Shown piece after piece: positions 38,501 to 50,500 of a DNA stretch of 64,000 nt (position 1 is the stretch's first letter; each line of letters begins with the position of its first letter). The notes under the pieces are model-generated. The model had not been told where the DNA came from, did no database searches, and was given only the letters and a program-made list of their open reading frames with translations. The position numbers and the translations under genes were made by a program. Origin of the DNA: Tridacna crocea (lineage: Eukaryota; Mollusca; Bivalvia; Cardiida; Cardiidae); contig OX031068.1 of the NCBI GenBank assembly GCA_943736015.1, positions 31,802,296 through 31,866,295 on the forward strand. Direction: 5' to 3'.

Positions 38501-41500
38501 GGCCAGTACCTTAACCACTGAGCCAAAGAGATATCTCCCCAACGCAGTTGTCAGGTATTGTATTTAATCCACGATGAAGCCATGCATGATGAAGTGGTGT
38601 CCCATAACAATGGTATAAAGTATTGCTTTATGTACAAAACTGACAAAAGCACTTGCATCTCTTTACACAATGCTTCCCAAAGCTGTCAACAGTAGAAGCA
38701 TAACATGGCATTTAGAACTGCTTGGGAATGGCAGCTATGATTATCTCATTCTATCTTACCTGGAACATGTTCCGAGTTAAATTTCATTTCGATCCTATGT
38801 TCCTCGGTGTTAGCGGGTAAGAAAGATGCTGTAAACTTGTAGTTTCCATGGTTCTGTACACTGCAAGCTATCTCTCCGTCATTTATCATGATCTCTATGT
38901 TTCCACTGCCTGCCTTCGAAGCATCAACTGAAGAATTAAAGCATATAGATCTACTTTGTGTGACATACAGATCTAATTCTTGTGCTTGTTTGATGTTTCA
39001 CTCTTTATCAGACAACGAAATTTTAACCTTGTCCGAATTGAAAGCATTTGCAGACAACAATTTAAATGTGACTCTTATAATGAAATTTGACCCTGGTAGG
39101 GTAGAAAACACTATAAGAACAGGAGAAAATGCTGGTTAGCAGCATTTTCTCCTTTTCTCCTCTCTTTTCAAAAAGCTTCTTCCGAAAGAGTGTTAAAAGT
39201 CTACATTGCATGGTAAAGGGTTAATGTAATTTTGTACAAGATTTCTGCTACAATTGCCTGTCCTCTTATATGCATTCTAGAAAGTTTCCTTTACTCTTTA
39301 CCGAATGACAAAATGTTTGACTGTTCAACATAAAAAGCATTTGCAGATGACAAGTTAAATACTGATCAGATGATAAGATTTGTCTGTAATGGTATAGAAA
39401 ACATTGTGGAAAAAGGAGGAAATGCTTGTTACCAGCATTTTCTCCATTGCCAACAATGTTTTTTCTAGGGCAAGAGAGTAACGAAATTGAACGATATACC
39501 ACGATAGAAGATTATTTCTTAAATAACACAACATCTGTCTGGCTAGACCAAATGGTTTAAGCCAATCAGATGTCATGTTACTTTCAAATTTAGAAAATCT
39601 TAAGGAATGAAACTAGGAATGTTCCTAAGAATGGTCCATGAATATGGGCCCAGAGGGCTCAGCCTCGTTATCCTTGAATACTTACTGTCAAACACCACTG
39701 GGTTCCCGATCACACTCTGTATGGGCATGTTAGATACAACAACTCTACCCGCATCATACACCCGCACTGTGTAGGGGCTACCTTTCACTGGCTGACCTCC
39801 AAACAGAATGTTCATCTTGTGATCTCCTGTAAATAAAGACATGATATTTTCAATAACCTTTAGAGCCTGTAATTACCAAATGACAAATTTTTAGTCTGGT
39901 CTAAGACGATAGTATTTGAGAACGACAAAATAAATGTGAATGAAAAATTGAAATTTGGTTTGGGAAGGGTAGAAAACATTGTGGGAAAAGGAGAAAATGC
40001 TGGTTACCAGCATTTTTTCCTTTTCCTACAATGTATTCAAAGGGCTTCTTTTTCAAGCTCGTTAAAAGTCAGGATTGCGTGGTAAAGAGTTAATCCCATT
40101 GAAATTTCCATTCTAGAAAATGGGCCTAGTAAGCGCAATGTCAAGGTTGCTATTTTCCAGAATGCCTGTGCATAGTGGATACTTGTAGATTAACTCATTA
40201 CCAAACGAGAATATTTAAGGCTTGTCCAAATCTAAACCATTTGCAGACAACATAATAAGAGTGACAGAAAATTTGAAATTTCTTTTGTACAGGATTGAAA
40301 ACATTGTGGTGAAAAGGAGAAAATGCTGGTTACCAGCATTTTCTCCTTTTCCCACAATGTTTTCTAAAGGCTCCCTTCTAAGGGTCGTCAAAAGTAGGGA
40401 TTGTGTAGTAATTGGTTAAAGATGCATATTTTGCATAGTCTAATCTTAATCTTCATTTGCAGCATAGGCAATAGTTGTTGTGAAAGATACTTTGCGGATT
40501 AGGCATCACATTACAAGAAATCTGAATAAGTTTGTGTTGGCTTGCTTTTACACTCATTATAAACAACAAAATTTTAGACAGGTCCAAACTCAGGGTAGCA
40601 GCCAACAATAAATTAAATGTTGCACAAATAATGAACTTTGTCTTTGATAGGGTAGAAAACATGGTGGGAAAAGGAGAATTTCTGGTTATCAGCATTGGCT
40701 CCTTTTTTCCACAATGTTTTCAAAAGCATCTTCAGATTTGTAAAAACTTTGTATTGTGTGGTTAACTCTTTACCACACAACAAAATTTTAGACTGGTTCA
40801 AATTGAAAGCATTTGCAGACGACGAAATAAAGGTGCCTGAAAAATTGAAATTAGATCTGGGAAGGGTAGAAAACACTGTGGGAAAAGGAGAAAATGCTGG
40901 TTACCAGCATTTTCTCCTTTTCCTACAATGTTTTCAAAAGGCTTCTTTCTCAGGGGCGTCAAAAGTAGGGATTGTGTGGTAATGGGTTAAGGGTTCTTTC
41001 CTGCATTTTGAAGCCAAAAAGTTGGTCTTTTAAGACAGGCTGGCTGTTAAATAGACAGATAGGACAGTGTAATTATACATACCTACAGCAGAGGGTGTGT
41101 ACTGGACAACATAGGAATCTGTGGAAGTTTTCTGCACTGTAGCTGGTATATAACTTCCATTTGGAGCTGAAAAAGACAACTGTTTTTACTTTTCTGTGTG
41201 GAGAAAGAGATAATGCCATCCTTTATTTTTTTCTTTGGAAAAAAAAACCCTAGGCTGCCTGCATACTTTACCATATGGCTCTGAAAAAGCCCTTCAAGGG
41301 AAAGATTCAGCACAAAAATTAGTCCTAAATAAAAGTTTCCAAAATGAGCCATATAATTGGTTGCCAAGTATGACCTTGGTTGCCATGCATGACCTCAACC
41401 AATCAGATGAACAGTCTTTTAACTACAACAATGGTTAGCCTACAGATGAAAATAAACCATTGTGTGTCAGTTAAATGCTCATTTGTTTGTTCTTAAGTTC

Positions 41501-44500
41501 TTGTACATTGACAGAAAGAGCTAGTTCATTGGGTATTAATGAACTTCCATAAAAAGTCAATGACAAGAGTTCCAATTTTAAAGGGCACAAAGAATTTTCC
41601 ATCAGGAAACAGAATGGTTTTGTCTGAGTCTTATAAAATACTAGTAGCTGATAGTGTAGACCATGACAAAATCTGTTGCAAATTTAAAGCAACTTCATTT
41701 GAACTCTTTAACTCCACAGGACTAATTCAAAGCTGTTGTGCTATGGGCCATTCCAAATAGTCTAGATTTGTTTGGCTGAAAGTTTTAATTTTTGCAGCAG
41801 TTAGAGATCAAGGCAGTTAAATAACATGTAATCAAGCATAGAAGGAGTCTTATTGGTTTACAAGGCCTTGGGTTTTTTGAAAGTTGTTAAACTATGTTTG
41901 AGATATGCTGGTACCGGCAGTCTATAAATACAGCAATAATAATTTTGTCAGATTCTGGAACTTTCAACAGAATATTTTGTTTTCATCTGAAAATGAATAT
42001 CCAGTGACCATAACATGTGAAAAATCTATTACAAATTTTGATTGGTGAATAAATTCATGTGATCTTGATGCCTAAATATACCAATATCTATACTACTAGA
42101 TCCTTTAACTTTTGTCTGAAAACAAATACCTAGCATAAAATGACAAAATTACCATAATATTTGGAAGATCAGATACATAATTTCAATGGTAAATCCAGTG
42201 TTGTGATCGTGATGTCTAAATACAGACACTACAAAATTGTATATTATCAGAGCACAAATTAAATGGATGTCAAAACAGTGTGTTCGTGGTATGAACGATT
42301 CATTTGACGGGGTGGATTTCCCTTTCTTTGTGTTGACCTATATGGTTTTAACAGAGGTTAATATTTAACCTTCAGCTGTGTGGCGTCTCTCCATTCTGAA
42401 GGTAGGATTCAGAAGCAATTCAGCGGATGTCAGAATGTCCAAAGCAATTAACTACATAACTAACTCAACACATCGTCCTTTCACACTGTCACCATTTCCA
42501 ACCCTGCCCTGTATTTTCACAAGCCATGACCACATGCAATATACATATATTATAAACCCAGTGAGACCTGCATCATTCACATAATTTTGACATGGGGGAA
42601 AAACATGCAGGAATAGTAGCTGAACCGGAAGATAGAGACAAGCAGACCAATTAACTCTTTACCACACGAGAAAATTTTAGACTGGTCTAAATTGAAAGCA
42701 TTTGCAGACAACAAAATAAAGGTGACTGAAAAAATGAAATTTGTTCTGGGAAGGGTAGAAAACACTGTGGGAAAAGGAGAAAATGCTGGTTACCAGCATT
42801 TTCTCCTTTTCCCACAGTGTTTTCAAAAGGCTTCTTCCTCAGGGGCGTCAAAAGTAGGGATTGTGTGGTAATGGGTTAACAGAAGGAAGACAGATGGTTG
42901 ATATATGTTTATAACAAAAGAGTAAATTATGCATGCTGATACATTATACATTCTTTGCATGTATAAAATTTTATCATTATGATAATTTGGTTAAAAATAT
43001 GTATAAAATGATTAAATATATAAATTATATTTTTTGAACATTTTTTTTTCCATGCAACATGCTGTTTGAGTATCTCTCATTCTTGTTTTAACCCTTTGCC
43101 AAATAGTCCCGACTTTTAGTGACCCGGAAAGAGAATGCTAATGAAAACGTTGTGAGAAAAGGAGAAAATACTGGTAACCAGCATTTTCTCCTTTTCTCAC
43201 AATGTCTTCTACCCTATCAGAGAGCCTATGCTCATTTGTACCAATTTTGAATTTATTGTCCACTAATGTATTGTATTTCAAAGAGTCCAAAATTTATCAT
43301 TTAGGAAAGGGTTTAAGAATTAAAGATACTCAATTTTACTTGTCTTGTTATGATTAATTGAAGTTTAAAATTTGTACAAAAAGAAAATGTATAAAAGTAA
43401 GAAAATAACTTGACTTAGATAAGATCAGAAAGACAGAAAAATAAAATGTTTAAATCAGACAATATCAACCAATGAATTTTGAGACAAATAAAGCCACATA
43501 AAGCAGAAAACTACTAAAAGATTACAGCTATACATTTACCATTTACCAGACAATCCTGTGTTGTAATGACTGTAAGAAAAAGCTTCTTGAAACATTGTAG
43601 AAAATGCTTTTAATTTCTTCTTTTTCCATTCTTTTTTCTAACATTTCAAAACCATATCTGAATCAGTTTATTATAAGCAAATGATTTCAAAATAGTCAAT
43701 GATTTATCTGCCCGTAAGAATACATACAAAGACCAAAAAAAAAAAAGTTGAACAACTTTTTGTCCTCAAATTCAATTACTATAGAATGTTTTTTTTCATC
43801 CCTATGGATTTTTTTTGTCTCTTAAAGACTAATGAGGAAGCAATTTGTCTCTCTAAATATGAGACTAAAATAACTGTGAGTACCGATATAAAACTTTTGG
43901 TCTGTTAATAAACGCATGGTTTGCTCAAAATTTATTGGTTGATATTGCCTTGAGGAACTCACCTGTTTTTATGTGCAGAAACAAACAAAGTACTATTGTC
44001 AAACTTAGCGGTGGTTAGTGAAGAAGGCATCCTTCTAAATATAACGGAAGATCAAAAACTTCAAAAGGTCACGTGCAGCAACATAAAAAATACCACGAAA
44101 TATGATCTCGCTAATGACTGTTAATAGAAGTGAAGTACATAATGCCTCTATGAATTTACTTTTTCATCCCAATAAAACCAAAAACAGTTTTGGGCATCAA
44201 GTTTAGTACACGATTTTGTTGTTTATTTCACACCATCTTTATTCATGCAGTTTTATTGTCTCTTTCTTGTGGCTGATAACAACCATTATAGGACAGCTAA
44301 CAGCCCAATTAATATTACAATGTCTTTAACTCATTACTAAACAAAAATTTTTAGGTTTGTCCAAATCGAAAGCATTAACCCGTTACCCCATAAGGTATTT
44401 CTATGGTATCTGTAATTGACCCTAAATAATAGCAAGGATGAAGCCGTTTCTGATGTGTATATGACACCTGTTGATAGTGTAGGAAACATTGTGGCAAAAG

Positions 44501-47500
44501 GTAAAATTGCTCGTCACGAGCAATTTCACCTTTTGCCACAATGTTTTCCAAAGGCTCCTACAAGCAATGCATAGAAATGAGTATCTATGGAGTAAAGGGT
44601 TAATTTTGTAGAATACAAAATAAAAGTACCTGAAAATTTGAAGTTTGTTTCATGAAAAATATAGAAAACATTGTGGGAAAAGGAGAAAATGTTGGTCACC
44701 AACATTTTCTCCTTTTCCCACAACATTTTCTACCCTTCACAAACAAATTTCACTTTTCATTCACTTTAATTCTGTCTTCTGCAAATACTTTCGATTAAAA
44801 AAAAAACAAAAATGTTGTCATTTGGTAATGAGTTATTCCTCCCTCCATAACTATCTCAAATCCTTGCTTAGAATTCAGCCTGGCTTAGAATCAAACCCGA
44901 AACCCTTAAATTACAGGCCCTGTACATTACCCACTTATCTAATCTGCTTTGAAAATTAAAATTATTCAAGAACCTTTCGAGGGCTCAACGCAAAACTATT
45001 CTAACTATGTTTTGACAAATTTTTCAGGAGAGGGAAAAAACTGATTCATTTTTCTTGTAATGGCTTTTTTAAACCATTTTATCCACCAACATATCTGAAA
45101 GCATTTAGGAAACAACAAGTAGTTGAAAGTTTTAATAAAAGATAATGTATTTTGATTTTATGCAACATTTTTCAACTTAGAATAGTTTTGCGCTTGAAAT
45201 CATGAAAATAGTATTGGATTTGTTTTGCAAGACTATTCTATCTTAAGTTGGAATAGTTTTGCAATACAAAATCAAACAAAACACCAAATTAGGTGATGGC
45301 AAAACTATTCCAACTTAAATTTTCAGTAGTTCTGGGCTTCTTTTCTGATGATTCATAGGTCTATACTTTGATGTTTGAGGTGATATGACAATACTGCATG
45401 TATGACCAGTCTGTCTTAACTGTAAAATTATAAAACATACTATTTCCACAAATGGAACACATACATGCTTTGTTTGAAACTTTAGCAAATATAGATTTTC
45501 AAAGCACTCTTAATCACGACAGTTTCCAAAAAAAAATATCTATAAAAATATTTTGTCATATAGTAGTTTTCTTAAAATATTATGTAGTTGATATTTTCCA
45601 CTCAGCCAGTCAGATTTTGGGAATTGTGATCACCCCCCCCCCCCCCCCCCCCCCCCCCCATGATTGTTACCAAACATGATAAACAGATGACAAAAGGATG
45701 AAATTCGTTGTTTTATAGTTATAGTTGGTAAATCTTATGTGTATAATTGTGAGCAGTAAAAGTTGTTCCACCTGTATTGTCAAATTGTCCCATAGTCATC
45801 CTGCTGGTATGACAGAAAATGAAATACCAGTTGGACTCTTTGAAAGACCATATTTGCGGATGGATATTAAATCATTATATTTCCCACTAATGACTGAGGT
45901 GGTTGATCATCAGAAAGCTGTTTTAAATTGCTTTTTTGGATTCACTACAGACTGGATTATTCTAAGACACTACACCAAGTGAATGTTTTAGGTGGGGCTA
46001 TACTGTAAAACAATATTACCAGATATTCATATCTTTATGATTTATACAGAGTGTTCTGAGCTCCTCCTAGAAAAGCTTTTGCTTTTCTGTATCAACATTG
46101 TAAGAATTTAACGTGATGGCTTTTTATTATTCCTTTCTTTTAAAGATTTCAGAAATCTGAAACATCTATCATAACAAGATGGTTATGGTCTCATGTGTAA
46201 CATAGCATAAACTGCTCAAACTGAGCTATTATGATCACCCAAAGTTAGTTGCTTGTCATCATTTTCAAAGAACAGGGATCAAATTCCATTATCTCCCCTC
46301 TATTTGGGAGCAATAGGTTTCTGGAAGGTCTGGGCAGTGCCACCTGAATGTGATCAATATTACCAAAAATTACAAGCTAACTCAAGAAATCACCCAAAAG
46401 CAGAGGCATAAACAGCACCACTTATAGTATAAAGATTGTTCAAATGATCAAAATCAAAATTAAATTGACCTATTATTTTAAAGTGATGGAGGCAATAAAT
46501 TGTAGATACACAAAGAGAAATGTAAAGATGCCCTTGTCTTGAACCAGAAAGCCTAGATGTACAATGTTTTGTACATGGCAAATTTTAATGCTTGTGGTAA
46601 ACTACACAGTTCAAAGTGAGTCTTTAGAGGTAGACATGGTACTGCCCTATGGTCAAATGTTTTAGAAAGAGTCTATGAATTATCTTTTCTGAAACCATAA
46701 AAAACTGTTGAGCTGATATTTGAGTTAATAATTTTTATTAGCAGTATTGTCAAATAGTATTATTTGAGTGTTGTCCAAAGTCTGTGCATGGGGAGAGCTA
46801 CACATTTTGAATAAGTGTTCCTTTTGAGGAAAGTTACTCTAACACTTTGCTGAAACCAAGAAGCCTAGTTAGTTCATATAAGTCCTGTAATATCATCTTA
46901 CTATCCTCAAATTATATTATCCAAAATAATTCCAAGGATGACCTGGTCCTGGATTCAGTTGTTTAAGATAGAGTTCAGTATTCAAAAACTTAGGTACCTT
47001 GTCCCTAACCACCAGACCTACAGCTTTGATACATGTATGTAGCAGTATGTAGCATGTCTTTGGTGGCCCTCTACCAAACATTGTCATAATGTAGAACCCT
47101 TGATGCAGAATGCAGTAGAAAACAATCATCTACTTTTCCAATTACAGTTTTCTATCCTTTCACAGACATTATCCCATCAAGAGAACCACATTTAATAAGT
47201 CATCTGTAAATGCTCTCAGTCAGAGGTATGTTGTATGGTAATTCAAAAACAGTCCTAACATAAGAGTCCTGTCTTCTAGATTTGTTGTAGCCTGTTTCTT
47301 GTCATGGAATCATAAAGTCCATACTTAAAGTGTAATATGTGTATGACTTGTATCATTGTCAAATGTCAGATGATCAAAATTGCTCAAGTTGTGTCCGATT
47401 AGGTCAAATACGAGCACCTTCCAGTCCCAGCCTTTTGGTGATCACATGTTTAATTATTCATAATGGGTCCACCTTCAGCAGTTGACTATATTCAAGTCAA

Positions 47501-50500
47501 GCTTTTGAAACCTATACATACCATCATCATGAAACAATAGATTTGAATGCTGCCCATGATGTTACGAGTCAGGCGTAACTAGAAAGAAGAAGCCAGCAAC
47601 AAACGATAACAATTAACAGAATTTATTAACAAAAATATCAAATAAACAGTGACAATATTACAATAGTACAAAACAATACCTTAGACGTTAAATTCAGAAG
47701 ACAAACTATTCCAGTCTTAATTCCAATCTGATCCTGATCCAAACTGAATGTAATCCAAGCACACAAAGTAATCCTCACTTTAGTCTAGTCTGATCCAAAT
47801 CCAAACTGAATGTAATCCAGGCACTAATTATGACACAAACACAAAATAATCCCCACTGTAGTCTGGCAATCATGTATTAACTAGTGAACACTGAGATGTA
47901 AAAAGCTTTTCCTTTTATAATAACAGGGAAACTTCCAGAAAATTCATGTTAAAATCAGTTGCATAATTTTGAGTAATCAGATTGTATAAAGGTCTGGAAA
48001 CTTCCAGCACAATATTCCACAAGAGAGAATCCAGTTCTAAAAATAGCAACAGGGGAAAACCATTCAAAAATAGATACACACATGAACAAAGCTAGGAATA
48101 ACTGGGTATGTACATAACACTTCCCCCCTTGAAAAGAAAAAGAAAGGTTTATGAAATAAATCTTTCTTTTTTGCAATATTATTTATATACATGTATATGA
48201 CACTTTAACTGAAGTATACATAGAAATGACAAACTCAAATATTAATTATTTAAAGACTAATGAAAATAATCAAGGTAATGAAAGTACAATTTAAAAATTC
48301 AGTTTGAACATGATTTAGGGAAAATGACTATTGGAATTTCAAACTCTTGAAAGAGCATCTGGTATAATGTTATCTTTCCCTTTTATGTGTCTTATGTCAA
48401 GATTAAACTCTTGAAGCAATAAACTCCACCTCAGTAATCTTTGATTCTTATTCTTAAGTTTGTGTAGAAAACTTAAAGGGTTATGATCACTGAAAACAAC
48501 AATTGGTGAAATTGAAGAGGTTAGATAAACTTCGAACTGCTGGATTGCCAGAATTAAAGCAAGACACTCTTTTTCTATGGTAGAGTAATTTTTCTGATGT
48601 TTGTTAAATTTCTTAGAAAAGTAACAAACTGGGTGATCAATACCATTATTATCTTCTTGTAAAAGAACAGCGCCAATACCAACATCACTTGCATCAACAG
48701 CTAATTTGAAACATTTGTCAAAATCAGGTGCCAAGAGAACTGGTGCGCTCTTTAGTATGGCTTTCAGACGATCAAATGCATCTTGACATTTGTCATTCCA
48801 TTTGAACTTTGTGCTTTTCTTAAGTAAATTTGTTAAAGGTTCAGCAATACCCGAGAAATTTTTACAGAATTTCCTGTAGTAGCCAGCCATACCAAGAAAT
48901 CGCATCAGCTGTCTTTTACATTTAGGCACAGGAAACTCAGAGATAGCATTGACTTTAGCTTCTAAAGGTTTAACTTGACCCTGTCCCACAAGATGTCCTA
49001 GAAATGTTACAGTAGCATGACAAAATTCAGTTTTTGCAAGATTCACAGTCAGTTTCGCTTTACTGAGTCTGTCGAAGAACTTCCTGATTCTTTGAAGGTG
49101 GTCACTCCAACTGTCTGAGTAGATGATGACGTCGTCAATATATGCATCACAGCCATCTAATCCACATATAACGTTGTTTATAAGTCGCTGAAACGTTGCA
49201 GGAGAATTTTTCATCCCAAACGGCATAACTTTGTACTGGTACAGACCGTTTGCAGTAGCAAAGGCTGATACTTCTTTTGCTTTATCAGTCAGTGGAACTT
49301 GCCAGAATCCTTTTAGCAGGTCAAATTTGGTGACATATTTAGAATTTCCAACTTTGTCAATACAGTCATCAATTCTTGGTATTGGAAAAGAGTCTGTTTT
49401 TGTCACAGAGTTCACTTTACGATAGTCAGTACACATTCTATAAGTTCCATTTGATTTGGGTACTAGTATACATGGTGAACTGTAATTACTCTGGCTAGGT
49501 TCAATAAAGTCATTTTCCAGTAAGTATTTTACTTCATCTTGGAGGTATTTCTGTTTCAAAGGATTCATTCTATATGGATGTTGCTTTATTGGTTTAGAAT
49601 CTTCCACAATGACATCATGATAGATTTTATCAGTTCTTGTGGGGATATCAGGAAATAAATGTTCATATTCATGTATCAACTGTTTCAGCTCTTCCTGCTG
49701 TGATGGTTCCAAGTGAGAAAGTTTGTTGTCGAGGTTTCTCAAAATATCAGAATTCTCAAGTTTAGATGGACCAGGATCAGATTTATCAATAAAGTCCGAA
49801 TTTACTTCAAGATCAGATACATTTGATTCTTGTGGGACAGTGTTTACAACTGTAATTGGTTTTGAAATAGAGCTATCTCTGTCAAAGTATTCCTTTAACA
49901 TATTTATATGACACATTTGTTTGTTTTTACGCCTTCCTGGAGTATTAATTATATAGTTTAAATCACTTGTTTTCTTGTCAATAGTGTAGGGTCCAAAATA
50001 TCTTGCCTGTAGAGGTCTACCAGGTATTGGCAAAAGAGCAAGGACTTTGTCACCTGGTTTAAATTTTCTGTCAATAACATGGTTGTCATATCTTGCTTTC
50101 ATTTTGCCCTGAGACGTTTTAAGATTAGACCTAGCAACCTCACATGCCCTAGACAGTCTATTTCTGAAGTCAGAAACATACTGTAGTAAATTCAAAGGTG
50201 TTTCATCATTTGAGAGAAATTTCTCTTTCAAAAGTTTTAAAGGTCCACGAACAGAATGGCCAAAAACTAATTCAAAAGGACTGAAACCAAGAGATTCTTG
50301 TACAGATTCTCTGACTGCAAATAGTAACAAATGGATGCCATCATCCCAATCTTTTTCAGTGTCAAAGCAATATGATCTTATCATATTTTTTAATGTCTGG
50401 TGAAATCTTTCTAAAGCACCTTGACTTTCAGGGTGATAGGCGGATGACCTGTATTGCTTGATCCCTAATTCATGCATAACCTGTTGGAATATACCAGACA

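Noticed and set aside
45725-45982. 85-codon plus frame in the TIR element as a transposase piece
   Set aside because: No DDE/D residues or zinc motifs could be identified.
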